Part shown: in pieces, positions 1 to 7,513 of the stretch | Layout: each line of letters opens with the position of its first letter | Position numbering within the stretch: position 1 is the first letter of the stretch | Translations under genes and position numbers: made by a program | The notes under the pieces: model-generated | Told to the model about the DNA's origin: nothing | Seen by the model: only the letters and a program-made list of their open reading frames with translations | Databases searched by the model: none | Virus record (IMG/VR): IMGVR_UViG_3300046530_000118 | Coordinates: 1-45,994 of that record | Origin: a virus | DNA: 45,994 nt | Reading direction: 5' to 3' (one strand)

Positions 1-14
1 TCCGTCCCGACCAT
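1..14 (+). other. attL: 3' end of host tRNA-Pro, left prophage junction
   Basis: The first 13 bases are the acceptor strand, discriminator and CCA of a tRNA whose body lies left of the window. The same 14 bases recur at 44770-44783, where the flanking bases form a tRNA-Pro(GGG) 3' half. This is the left attachment site. The integrase gene lies next to it and points toward it, as is usual for tRNA-integrated phages. The full length of the shared core cannot be seen because the window begins inside it. Confidence 0.85.
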
Positions 15-30
15 ATAATTCAATGACTTA

Positions 31-57
31 GCCGCTTTCGAGCGGCTTTGTTGTTTC
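31..57 (+). terminator. Phage-supplied terminator next to tRNA-Pro
   Basis: A 6-bp stem (gccgct/agcggc) with a TTCG tetraloop at 31-46 is followed by a T-rich run. It lies 17 bases after the tRNA 3' end, so it probably ends tRNA-Pro transcription now that integration has moved the native terminator (44809-44835) to the far end of the prophage. Confidence 0.6.
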
Positions 58-63
58 TGCCAT

Positions 64-81
64 AGTGACTTTCCGAGTGAC
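64..81 (+). repeat. Left integrase arm-type repeat
   Basis: The 18-mer agtgactttccgagtgac contains two direct copies of agtgac. It matches 44626-44643 at 17 of 18 positions in the same orientation. The two copies lie about 50 and 95-140 bases from the two cores, and just past the integrase stop codon. That is where arm-type binding sites of a tyrosine integrase are expected. The role is inferred from position and repetition. Confidence 0.55.
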
Positions 82-95
82 CCTGGCCATTTCGT

Positions 96-1280
96 TCATG
101 CTTCTCTCCTTTTCAGAATCGTCAGTGCTGGTGCGCGCGAGTCGGTTGCTGATACCTTATTTGCCGCCGCAATGAGCTGATCCAGTTCCGCTGCCGAGTA
201 GTGGCTGGTGATGCTTCCGTTCTTGTGGCCGAGCAGCGCTTTCCGATCCTCCTCAGTCACACCTGCAGCCCGTAGCCTTCTCCCAAAGGTGTGCTTCAAG
301 TCGTGAATGCGGATCCTGGTAAAGCCATCATGTGCCGGCCGCAGGAACTTCTCCTGCCATTTCTTCGCCGCCCTGATCCGCGCCTTCTTCCAGGCCGAGT
401 CGTTCATGCGGTGAACCGTCGTTTCATTCCCCTCGCCATCTGGCTTGCCAAACGGGAACACGTAGAGCGGATGACTGCCGCGCTGCTTCTCGATCACCGA
501 CTTGGCCACGTCATTCAAAACGACCAGACGCTCGTCCCGGTTTTTCACCCCGGACCTGGCGCTTCTTCCGCCGAATCCCGCCGGAATCAGGAACACGCTC
601 GTTCCCAGTTCCGGTACCGCAATCTCCCAATTCCACTGAAGCTTGCAAACTTCCTGCTCCCTGCACCCCGTGTTGACCTTGAACAAGGCCATGGTCTGCA
701 GGTGCGCCGGGAGTTCGGCGAACAGGATCGACTGCTCTTCCCATGAAAGCGGGTAGGGCTTCCGACTGTTCGTTTTCTCGTCCAGCAGAGAGATCATCGG
801 AACAACATCAAGCAGGGGCCGGCGCTCTTCGTCCCGCCACTTCCGTGCACAAAGGTTCAACACTCGGATCACCCTTTGTAGCGCGATGTTCACCGTACGG
901 TTTGTGACCGGCCTGCCTTCAGCTGGGTGTAGCTTCGACTGAATGTAAGGGGCGAGTGCGTCGTCGTCGATGTACGTGAGTGGCATATCCCCTATAAACG
1001 GGTCGAGCTGTGCCATGTAAGTGGCTGAGATATGAATGGAAGCTTGATCCTTCACCTCCAGCAGGAAGCGAGTCGCCGCTTCCCGCCATGTCCGGACCCG
1101 GCGCACTCCGTACACCTTCTGCTGGCGAAGTTGCTCCAGCTTATGAATCAGGTACTGCTCTGCTTCGGCGCGGTTACAAGTGCCAGTACTCTCTTGAATT
1201 CGTTCTCCTCTGTACTTTTTGTCAATCTTCCAGATGCCGTTCGGCATTTGCTGGAGGCCTGTGATTGCTTTTTGGGCCAC
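96..1280 (-). CDS. int: Tyrosine-recombinase integrase
   Basis: A 394-residue site-specific recombinase that would insert and excise the prophage at tRNA-Pro. The N-terminus (about 10-60) resembles an arm-binding domain, a core-binding domain spans about 65-160, and the catalytic domain follows. Visible active-site residues are R207 (TGCREQE), H326 in HDLKHT, H352 in LLGHK and the nucleophile Y361 in HYSAAE. The second arginine of the usual HxxR box is lysine (K329), which I recall from related Pseudomonas phage integrases. The GTG start is supported by aaggag seven bases upstream. The first 133 bases overlap the end of the upstream excisionase-like gene in another frame. It is the last gene of the leftward operon and sits beside attL. 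Confidence 0.95.
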   Translation of the reverse strand: MAQKAITGLQQMPNGIWKIDKKYRGERIQESTGTCNRAEAEQYLIHKLEQLRQQKVYGVRRVRTWREAATRFLLEVKDQASIHISATYMAQLDPFIGDMPLTYIDDDALAPYIQSKLHPAEGRPVTNRTVNIALQRVIRVLNLCARKWRDEERRPLLDVVPMISLLDEKTNSRKPYPLSWEEQSILFAELPAHLQTMALFKVNTGCREQEVCKLQWNWEIAVPELGTSVFLIPAGFGGRSARSGVKNRDERLVVLNDVAKSVIEKQRGSHPLYVFPFGKPDGEGNETTVHRMNDSAWKKARIRAAKKWQEKFLRPAHDGFTRIRIHDLKHTFGRRLRAAGVTEEDRKALLGHKNGSITSHYSAAELDQLIAAANKVSATDSRAPALTILKRREA

Positions 1281-1564
1281 GGCAATTCTCCTTTCTTCTT
1301 GCCCTGGCGCTCGCTGCGAGGGCGATTGTTGTCCTGATTTGCGGCCTTTTCAATTGCCATGGCTTCGATATAGGCGTCCGCCCACTGATCAAGCTCAATC
1401 CGGTCGAAGCCAACGCCCTGTTTCCCAATGGGAAACTCACGAACACTCGGCCGGACAGTTTTGTTGAATACGTCTCGGCACATGCCCAGGTAGCCAGGTG
1501 CATCCATGGCTCGGATAAACCGGGGAGGGACAGGCGCGATTTGGGCCGCGCTTCGATTGGACAT
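1148..1564 (-). CDS. Excisionase-like small DNA-binding protein
   Basis: A 138-residue protein. Residues about 10-70 (PPRFIRAMDAPGYLGM to the ELDQWADAYIEA region) look like a winged-helix AlpA/Xis-type domain, and the rest is basic and probably disordered. It lies directly upstream of the integrase on the same strand, the usual place for a recombination directionality factor. I chose the ATG at 1564 over the one at 1588 because a GAGG ribosome site stands seven bases before it. Its last 133 bases overlap the integrase start in a different frame, an unusually long overlap. The function is inferred from fold and position. Confidence 0.65.
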   Translation of the reverse strand: MSNRSAAQIAPVPPRFIRAMDAPGYLGMCRDVFNKTVRPSVREFPIGKQGVGFDRIELDQWADAYIEAMAIEKAANQDNNRPRSERQGKKKGELPWPKKQSQASSKCRTASGRLTKSTEENEFKRVLALVTAPKQSST

Positions 1565-1778
1565 AGGAGATCCTCGCCCGCCGTTCACGGGCAGGCTGGT
1601 AGGTGGTTTCGAGTGGATGGGGGGACAGGCCGTGAAAATCGGGGTAATGTTTGCTGGTTCGCCCGGCTAGTTGTTCAGTAGGATGCTGAAAAATTGGTGC
1701 TAGTCAGGGCGGACACCTCTATTTGTGTGATTTTGGTGTGAGCCCCGGAGCGTGTAGAGCGGGGCGCAGATCATGGCG

Positions 1779-2090
1779 TCACTCCGTTCCCATCAGGTAG
1801 GTGGGCTCAGTTGCTTCCGCCAGCCAATCGCGGAGGCATCCACACTCTGCGTGCGGCGGGTCTTCATCAGTCCACTGCATATCGAGCGTCTTCTCGCTGG
1901 TCAGATCCACATTCCAATCCGCATATTCGGCAGGGTCATCGCCGTTCATTTCGGCAAGCACGCGGCGCGCCTCATCTTCGCTTGTGGCTGCAACCCAGTC
2001 TTGATCGCCGACGCTGTAGCAGCGCAGATCGGGGCGCGCAGGCTGGGAGCCGTTCAGCTCGAACGCAGGGCTTTGGTTTTCAGTGGTCAT
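1779..2090 (-). CDS. Hypothetical early phage protein, acidic
   Basis: A 103-residue acidic protein of the leftward operon, with an AAGGACGAGG ribosome site just before the ATG at 2090. I do not recognise the family. The C-terminal half is rich in D, E and W (DMQWTDEDPPHAECGCLRDW) and has two closely spaced cysteines that do not make a full zinc site. No signal peptide or membrane segment is visible. The 215 bases between it and the excisionase-like gene hold no gene I can support. Confidence 0.6.
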   Translation of the reverse strand: MTTENQSPAFELNGSQPARPDLRCYSVGDQDWVAATSEDEARRVLAEMNGDDPAEYADWNVDLTSEKTLDMQWTDEDPPHAECGCLRDWLAEATEPTYLMGTE

Positions 2091-2167
2091 GACCTCGTCC
2101 TTGCCGCTATAGCGGCTGACTTTGAAGGGGGAGGGAGTAATTTTGCGGGCGGAGTACGGATGTACTC

Positions 2168-2749
2168 CTACCGGGATTCAGGAGATGCCGAGGTGCCCGG
2201 TAGGGATTTCAGTATGTTGCGCACAGCCTGGTACTCACCGTTGCGGTAGCTCCCGAAGGCGTAAATGAATGGTCGACGGTGGTTGTGTCCGTCACGCGCA
2301 ATAAAGTCTTTGCAGCCTTGCTCTGTAAAGCATGCCGTCACGAATACGTCGATATCCTTCATGGCGTACCGTTCCCAGCCTGGCGTATCGCGGCCACCCT
2401 GGTGCAGGGCCTCCAGGCGACTGGCCCTTACATCGTCCGCCACGCCGTAGTCGCCGCTCTCCGTCTCAACCCAATCAATGCGGTCGTGATCGTGCGTGTC
2501 GAGCGTGACCATGCTGCGTTTCTCCATGACGGCGAACATCGGCTGATCGGTGCAGCGGTTGTCTTGCGACCTGATTAGTTCGCCTATGGCGGATAGCCGA
2601 GACAGCTGACCCTCCAGCTCATCAATCCGCTGATCCGCTGCGTTCAGGCGCAACTGCAGGGCGTCACGCTCGCGGATTGCCTGGGCATGCTTGCCGCGCC
2701 AGTGCAGCACTGCATCCAGTTCCTCTTTCGATTGGTTCAAGTTGCTCAT
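2168..2749 (-). CDS. Phage early protein with coiled coil and conserved C-terminal motif
   Basis: 193 residues. A heptad-rich coiled coil occupies about 20-65. The C-terminal part contains the stretch TEQGCKDFIARDGHNHRRP followed by GSYRNGEYQAVRNIL. From memory, this signature ends many otherwise unrelated early proteins of temperate phages of enterics and pseudomonads and has no known biochemical role. Start at 2749 with an aggac ribosome site. It belongs to the leftward operon and is probably accessory. Confidence 0.75.
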   Translation of the reverse strand: MSNLNQSKEELDAVLHWRGKHAQAIRERDALQLRLNAADQRIDELEGQLSRLSAIGELIRSQDNRCTDQPMFAVMEKRSMVTLDTHDHDRIDWVETESGDYGVADDVRASRLEALHQGGRDTPGWERYAMKDIDVFVTACFTEQGCKDFIARDGHNHRRPFIYAFGSYRNGEYQAVRNILKSLPGTSASPESR

Positions 2750-2848
2750 GGGGCGTCCTATGCCGGGGCATGCCCGGGTGGTGGCGTAATTTGATTTTGT
2801 GGGCTATTGATTGAGGGCCCGGCATGGCGCCGGAACGGGGTGGGCGAT

Positions 2849-3142
2849 ATGGCGATTTACATCGTTTCTTCTGCTAGTCGCGATAAGGCTGGCAACTTCA
2901 ATCAGTTCAAGTGGACTCGAGTTGACGGCAACAATCAGCCACTAAGTCAGCTTGAGGTTGTTCCTTACCACGCAATTGTCATGTCAATTGATGATGGTGA
3001 TTTGGTCTACCCGTTGTTAGAGCGTGGCGGTATTGGTGGAAAGCTTTTCCTATCCACTGACGCGAATGGCGATAGGGTGATTGAAATCGAGGACAATGGG
3101 ACTGGGCATCGATCACTAACCGAACTTCCGAAGTTCTATTAA
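2849..3142 (+). CDS. Hypothetical protein, plus-strand singleton in the early operon
   Basis: A 97-residue protein read against the direction of its neighbours. It ends 14 bases before the end of the convergent methyltransferase gene. I prefer the ATG at 2849 (protein beginning MAIYIVSSAS) over the upstream 2807 because the extra 14 residues look like non-coding translation. The base composition is more A/T-rich than the genes on each side. No known motif, signal peptide or membrane segment is visible. A lone, opposite-strand, compositionally different gene fits a cargo (moron) gene carrying its own promoter, but none is obvious to me. Confidence 0.6.
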   Translation: MAIYIVSSASRDKAGNFNQFKWTRVDGNNQPLSQLEVVPYHAIVMSIDDGDLVYPLLERGGIGGKLFLSTDANGDRVIEIEDNGTGHRSLTELPKFY

Positions 3143-3156
3143 TCGATGCGAAAGGA

Positions 3157-4971
3157 TCAGGCCGCGAGCCGCTGGTAAAGCTCTATGATGTCGGCAGCAT
3201 TGGCACTGACCAGGGCTTCGGCCTCATCCGGACATACGCTGTTGCCGATCAGTCGGACTTGGTCCGTCTTGTTGATGTCGCGCCATTCTTCGGCGCCGGT
3301 GACCGGGTCGACGAACAGGCCGCGATCGATGATGTAGTCCTTGTCGAAGCCTTGGGCTGCCTTGAGCTCTGGCGGCTGCAGCATGCGCAGGGTGATGTCG
3401 ACCAGCACGTAACTGCCAACCATCACCAGGTCCGCTGGGTCTTTGAAGTGTTCCGGCAGATGTTCGTGCATGAAGGCAGCGCAACGGCGCGCACCTTCCA
3501 TCTGCTCGGGCGTCAGGGTGTCCGGCACCTGCACCACCTCAACCAGCGCCACACGGTCTTTTGTCGGCAGGGTGTGCATCGGCTCAGTGAGCGAAATGCC
3601 GTCCTTCTCGTTGCCGTAATACTTCACCAGGTAGGCATTGACCAACCGCTGGTTGGCGCCGGACTGGCAGATGGTAGAGAGTGGCGAGTCGGCGGCGCGG
3701 CCGTCACCGTTATAGAAGCCGCCATTCGCTTGCTCAAAGAAAGCTGCGACAACGGCTTGTTCGCCGCGGTTGGCACCGGTGACCGTACGGAACGGGTCAT
3801 CCGTGGAATACCCGCTGCGCTCGCCGTGGTGCGTGAGGTGGGTCAGGTGGCAGGCAGCCAGGGCGAAGTGGCCACCCTTGACCTGAGCGACCTGAGTTCG
3901 CAACGGCTCAACCGCGCTGAAGTTTCGCTGAGCCGAGCCGTTCGCGCACTCCGTCAGGAATGGCGCGGTGACCGGCTGTACCAGTGCGTGGTGTGTACCG
4001 CCGGCGCTGATGGTCGACAGTGCCTCGTCGACGCCGTGAGTGCTGGTGTGCGCTTCCGATGTGCCGCGCATCGGCACAATGAATGGCTTCGCACTGGTCA
4101 GCACGTGCCGCCAGCAACCCTTGGCCACGCGGCGCATGGTGTTCACTGCCATCGGTTTTTCACGGAAGATCGTGCGGCCCAAGTTGCTCCAGTCGATGCA
4201 TTCGGCAGCGGTTCGCCAAGGCTGCTGCTTTGCTGTCGGCAATTTGTGGCGCGTTGGTGCTGGCCAGACGATCGGCTTGCCGTCACTGCGTGCCACCAAG
4301 TACAGACGCTTGCGGATGGTCGGGGTGCCGGCGTTGGCCGCGATGCGCTCTCGCCATTCGACGTTGTAGCCGAGCCCGCGCACCAGTGCTTCCATCGGCA
4401 CGAAGTCGCCAATCGATTCAAGAACCTCGGGCATGTCCGGGTGATCTGCTGCCAGCCCGGTGCTCAGTGCGGCGATGAATGACCTGAAGGTTCGCCCACG
4501 GTCGGCCTTGATCGGCTGGCCTTCCTCGTCGATTGGCCCCCAGTCGCAGAACTCCTCGACGTTCTCCAGGAACATCAGGCGCGGCCGGGTCGCGTGCGCC
4601 CAGCGAACAACCACCCAGGCGAGCCCGCGCACCCCGCGGTCACGCGGTGCACCGCCCTTGGCCTTGCTGTGATGCCGGCAATCCGGCGAGGCCCAGAGAA
4701 TGCCGACCGGCTGGCCGCCGGTGGCATGGACCGGATCCACCTCGAACACGTCAGCGACATAGTGCGCCGTCTGGGGGTGGTTGGCCCGGTGAACAGCCAG
4801 GGCGATAGGGTTGTGGTTTACCGCGACATCCGGCTCCCGGTACGCCCGGGCTATCCCGGTGCTGGCACCGCCGCCGCCGGCGAACAGGTCCACCACCAGT
4901 TCCTTTTCGAATGGCAGGCCCATGCTTGGCTGACGGTTGATGAACTGGGGCAATTTCTGTTGAGCGGACAT
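3157..4971 (-). CDS. DNA cytosine-5 methyltransferase with repeat-type recognition region
   Basis: 604 residues. It transfers a methyl group from S-adenosylmethionine to carbon 5 of cytosine, probably shielding phage DNA from restriction. Motif I (FAGGGGAS) is at 30-37, the catalytic Pro-Cys motif (ASPDC, C98) at 94-98, motif VI (ENVEEF) at 136-141, a motif VIII-like IRKRLYLVA near 219-227, and the C-terminal LQPPELKAAQGF and VRLIGNSVCP close the fold. Between about 315 and 480 lie five degenerate copies of a unit ending in P/A-L-x-T-[IVL] followed by AL or LV, probably the target-recognition region. Start at 4971 with a GAGGATCT ribosome site shared in style with other genes here. The target sequence cannot be deduced. 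Confidence 0.93.
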   Translation of the reverse strand: MSAQQKLPQFINRQPSMGLPFEKELVVDLFAGGGGASTGIARAYREPDVAVNHNPIALAVHRANHPQTAHYVADVFEVDPVHATGGQPVGILWASPDCRHHSKAKGGAPRDRGVRGLAWVVVRWAHATRPRLMFLENVEEFCDWGPIDEEGQPIKADRGRTFRSFIAALSTGLAADHPDMPEVLESIGDFVPMEALVRGLGYNVEWRERIAANAGTPTIRKRLYLVARSDGKPIVWPAPTRHKLPTAKQQPWRTAAECIDWSNLGRTIFREKPMAVNTMRRVAKGCWRHVLTSAKPFIVPMRGTSEAHTSTHGVDEALSTISAGGTHHALVQPVTAPFLTECANGSAQRNFSAVEPLRTQVAQVKGGHFALAACHLTHLTHHGERSGYSTDDPFRTVTGANRGEQAVVAAFFEQANGGFYNGDGRAADSPLSTICQSGANQRLVNAYLVKYYGNEKDGISLTEPMHTLPTKDRVALVEVVQVPDTLTPEQMEGARRCAAFMHEHLPEHFKDPADLVMVGSYVLVDITLRMLQPPELKAAQGFDKDYIIDRGLFVDPVTGAEEWRDINKTDQVRLIGNSVCPDEAEALVSANAADIIELYQRLAA

Positions 4972-4978
4972 AGAAGAT

Positions 4979-5000
4979 CCTCGCCGGCTGGCGTGATTCG
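4979..5000. repeat. 22-bp repeat, copy 1, before methyltransferase gene
   Basis: cctcgccggctggcgtgatt plus cg is identical to 5421-5442. Each copy lies just upstream of a minus-strand gene. The minus-strand copy supplies the gcgagg ribosome-site region of the methyltransferase. Confidence 0.7.
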
Positions 5001-5028
5001 GTGGAGTTATGGGTATGTGCGAATTTGA

Positions 5029-5396
5029 CTACAGCGAAACTTCGCCAATATCGATCTTGCGGAGTTCAGTAACCTCGATCTTCTGGGTGCCGTCGGTGAT
5101 GACCCAGCAGGGCAGCTCAAGATTGCGGAAAGTGCCGTGATAGCTGCGGTAGGCTCCAAGGGCTGCTTTTCGAAAGCAGTCCGCTGCGACCTGCCCGATC
5201 GGCATTGGCTGCCCCCCCCCAGCAGTTTCAAGTCAAACACAACAGCCTTTTCAATTCGTTTGGCGGCTGCTCTTACGGTGTTCGGCGAGAGCTTGAAGTC
5301 CTGCGCGACCTCCGCAACGTGCTTGTAGGTCAGCGCATCGTGGATCTGCTGATCACGGGCGCCATTACGCAGGCCCGCATAGATGACTGCTTGCAT
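5029..5396 (-). pseudogene. Frameshifted early gene with HTH and a run of nine G
   Basis: From the ATG at 5396 (ribosome site ggag) the reading frame gives a helix-turn-helix-like domain (HVAEVAQDFKLSPNTVRAA) to about residue 60. It then meets nine G on the coding strand (plus-strand C run 5212-5220). After the run, this frame becomes low-complexity S/R/P-rich translation. One extra G would instead continue into a normal-looking protein (CFRKAALGAYRSY, then LPCWVITDG) that stops at 5029, giving a product of about 122 residues. Alternatively the downstream part is a separate 58-residue gene starting at 5205. Sequencing error, natural decay or phase variation are all possible. Confidence 0.65.
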
Positions 5397-5420
5397 GGTT
5401 TTTCTCCAGGCAGACGCCTG

Positions 5421-5442
5421 CCTCGCCGGCTGGCGTGATTCG
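5421..5442. repeat. 22-bp repeat, copy 2
   Basis: Identical to 4979-5000, 442 bases apart, and located just upstream of the frameshifted HTH gene that starts at 5396. It contains the palindromic gccggc. A duplicated intergenic leader is the simplest reading. Confidence 0.7.
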
Positions 5443-5496
5443 ATGAAGTGGGCTATTGGTTTATGACCCGACATTGGGTCGGATTTAGGAGCAGCG

Positions 5497-5694
5497 ATGG
5501 GGCGATCAAGCAAGCCTGACGAATTAAAAAATCCGCGCAGAGTCATGGCAGGGAAGATGGCCTACGAGCGCAAGAAATCCGCTCAGGATGCGGCTGACAA
5601 GGAATTTCTTGAAAAGGCTGCGATGTGGGTGCTGGGCGTTGGTGTGGTGTTGTTCTTAATCGTTTTACTTATCGTAAAAGCTGTGGGCAGATAA
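5497..5694 (+). CDS. Small single-pass membrane protein, plus-strand singleton
   Basis: 65 residues on the plus strand inside the leftward operon. A basic, charged N-terminal half (residues 1-40) precedes one clear membrane segment (about 43-62, MWVLGVGVVLFLIVLLIV). The ribosome site taggag is well placed before the ATG. Its last 26 bases overlap the 3' end of the convergent gene 5669-6004. The topology suggests a cytoplasmic N-terminus. No family is recognised; a small inner-membrane effector such as a superinfection-exclusion protein is one possibility, with no direct evidence. Confidence 0.65.
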   Translation: MGRSSKPDELKNPRRVMAGKMAYERKKSAQDAADKEFLEKAAMWVLGVGVVLFLIVLLIVKAVGR

Positions 5695-6004
5695 CCTCAT
5701 CTCCCGGGTCCTGCTGAATCATTAGCAAGCTCTTGCGGTGAAATTCCAGCGCCACTATTTGCGATACGCTCATTTCGTGGCGCGGAGGTGCAAAGAATGG
5801 TTCTGATCCAGCCGGGCCAAGCGCATGAAGGTGGTGCAAGGCGAGTGTCATTGCCTCGCCTTGTTCATCGATCTTATGCCACTCCATCAAGTCGGCCAGC
5901 ACCTGTCTGGTGCCAGCCATCGCACGCATTCTTAACTCTTCCTCGCCACGGCTCTTCCTCTTCGCCGCGGCTTTCTCCGATCGTTCCGCGTTGCTCTTGG
6001 CCAT
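5669..6004 (-). CDS. Hypothetical early phage protein
   Basis: 111 residues from the ATG at 6004, which has a gaagagg ribosome site; an upstream in-frame ATG at 6019 has none. The N-terminus is very basic and helical (AERSEKAAAKRKSRGEEELRMR), and the rest is a mixed globular sequence. No catalytic motif is visible. It is part of the leftward operon and converges with the small membrane-protein gene at 5497-5694, overlapping it by 26 bases. Confidence 0.65.
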   Translation of the reverse strand: MAKSNAERSEKAAAKRKSRGEEELRMRAMAGTRQVLADLMEWHKIDEQGEAMTLALHHLHALGPAGSEPFFAPPRHEMSVSQIVALEFHRKSLLMIQQDPGDEVICPQLLR

Positions 6005-6085
6005 GGCCTGCCTCTTCAATTCCGTGGGCTGGTAGATCCAGCCATGTCTGTCGTCGGCGCTGGCGCACCTGGTTGCTGATGCGCC

Positions 6086-6460
6086 TCAAGTGAGCTTCCC
6101 GCCTTCGGCCAGTTCGATCTGGTACTTCGCGGCGATCTGTTCGACCTGCGGGGTTGTCAGCTTATGGCCCAGGGTGCGCAGCTTGTTTCGCACCTCGTAT
6201 GGTGATCGGCGGAGCGGGCCGTGCTCCGACTCCATCACCGCGTTGTCGCGGATCAGTTGGGCCAACTCGCCTTCCTTGCGCTCGAACTCCCGGCGTGCGC
6301 CGTGGCGGCGCGTGATGGCCGAGTTCCACATGCTGGGCGCCTTGGGTCGGGTCTCGCTGAGCCCGCATTGGCGAACGCTGCCGCCAGAATTGAAGAAGGC
6401 CGCTTTTGCGGCCTCGATCTCTGCTTGGCGGTCGTAGCCAAGCTGTATGAGTGTGTCCAT
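6086..6460 (-). CDS. Hypothetical early phage protein
   Basis: 124 residues. A helical N-terminus (about 1-25) is followed by a basic, possibly nucleic-acid-binding middle (RRHGARREFERKEGELAQLI) and a C-terminal stretch (RNKLRTLGHKLTTPQVEQIAAKY) that could form a small helical domain. It is one base from the upstream HTH gene, so the two are probably translated together. I do not recognise the family. Confidence 0.65.
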   Translation of the reverse strand: MDTLIQLGYDRQAEIEAAKAAFFNSGGSVRQCGLSETRPKAPSMWNSAITRRHGARREFERKEGELAQLIRDNAVMESEHGPLRRSPYEVRNKLRTLGHKLTTPQVEQIAAKYQIELAEGGKLT

Positions 6461-6461
6461 A

Positions 6462-6896
6462 TCAGGATGCTCGTGAGTTGAGTGTGATGCCGTGATAGTG
6501 AGCGATGCGGCGCAGGACGATTCGCCCGATGCCGAGTTGTTTCGCGATGTCCATTTGGCTCATGTTCGCTTGGGCCAGCCGGCGGATGCGCAGCACCAGC
6601 TTCGCTTCAGCCTTGCGCCGCTCTTCCAGCGTGGCAGCGGTGGTCGTGGCGAACCTGATGCCGTACAAGCCGGCGATGTAGTTGATGGTTCGGGTGGATT
6701 TACCCAGGGCCTTGGCAGCGGCGCAGACTCCGGCTTTGGTGTAGCGGCGAATCGCATCGACCAGCTCATCGTCAATCGGCGGAACGGCCACACAGAAAGG
6801 GTCTGGATAGGCCCTGTAGGAGTCGGCCACAACCTGTACCTGGCCACCGGAGGCTTCGAACTGGGCAACTGCTTGCATCAGTTCGGCGGCGTTCAT
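6462..6896 (-). CDS. Phage protein with two helix-turn-helix-like segments
   Basis: 144 residues. Two stretches look like HTH units: one near 48-75 (AAAKALGKSTRTINYIAGLYG) and one near 110-138 (MSQMDIAKQLGIGRIVLRRIA). A two-HTH early protein suggests a DNA-binding regulator. The start codon overlaps the stop of the YqaJ gene by four bases (ATGA), indicating translational coupling. The function is inferred from the motif alone. Confidence 0.7.
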   Translation of the reverse strand: MNAAELMQAVAQFEASGGQVQVVADSYRAYPDPFCVAVPPIDDELVDAIRRYTKAGVCAAAKALGKSTRTINYIAGLYGIRFATTTAATLEERRKAEAKLVLRIRRLAQANMSQMDIAKQLGIGRIVLRRIAHYHGITLNSRAS

Positions 6897-7510
6897 GCAG
6901 CAATCCCCAACACCTTATTCATGCGCTCATCGAGGATCTCGTAGAAGGTTTTGACCCGCTCGCTGAGCTTTCGGATCATCACCTCGTCGCGGTAGGCGCG
7001 TTTGATGAACAGCGGCATGCCGGGCCAGTAGCACACAAAGTCGATCCACTCGCGCTCCGACACCCACAAACCTCCCTGGCACTGGGCGACATGCTCCTTG
7101 GGGATCTCGCCGCCGAGGATTACTTCGACTTGCAGTTTCGGCAGCTTGGTTTTGATTTCTGTCAGACCTTCTTCCAGCACCAGAGAGTCGGGCGAATAGC
7201 CGATGCCATGGTTGAGGATGATTCCGACCTGAGTCGTTTTCACCTCTTCGCGGTCTTCGTACAGGATTCGCGCCGCGCCTTCCAATTCATGGCCGCGCTC
7301 GGTGTGGCGATTGCCGGTGAATGGGTCGGCCAGCTCACCGGTGATGCGTTCACCGATCAGGGTGTTCATGTAAGTGAACGCCCCAGCGCCGAACCCGGCT
7401 TCACCTTTGCCATTCACCAGCAGGCTGTCCAGTTCGGAGCAGGTGACGATGCCGAGGCGCAGGGCGAGCCATTCAGGCGTGCCTTGCTGGACTTCAGTAA
7501 TGACTTGCAT
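6893..7510 (-). CDS. YqaJ/lambda-exonuclease family nuclease
   Basis: 205 residues, typical for a YqaJ viral recombinase. It would resect double-stranded DNA 5' to 3' for recombination with the neighbouring ERF protein. Visible features are the opening QGTPEWLALRLG with the helix after it, the acidic ERGHELEGAAR segment (about 71-81), and the catalytic core SPDSLV with D108 followed by TEIKTK (E118, K120), the D...ExK pattern of this fold. It lies 3 bases after the ERF gene, forming a lambda-Red-like pair. Confidence 0.93.
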   Translation of the reverse strand: MQVITEVQQGTPEWLALRLGIVTCSELDSLLVNGKGEAGFGAGAFTYMNTLIGERITGELADPFTGNRHTERGHELEGAARILYEDREEVKTTQVGIILNHGIGYSPDSLVLEEGLTEIKTKLPKLQVEVILGGEIPKEHVAQCQGGLWVSEREWIDFVCYWPGMPLFIKRAYRDEVMIRKLSERVKTFYEILDERMNKVLGIAA

Positions 7511-7513
7511 GGC

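Noticed and set aside
3259-4482. A 407-codon plus-strand frame opposite the methyltransferase
   Set aside because: The methyltransferase on the minus strand has all catalytic motifs; this antisense frame has none.
2799-5459. Shared 11-mer gtgggctattg before both plus-strand singletons (2799 and 5449)
   Set aside because: An 11-base match is expected many times by chance in 46 kb, and no promoter pattern surrounds it.
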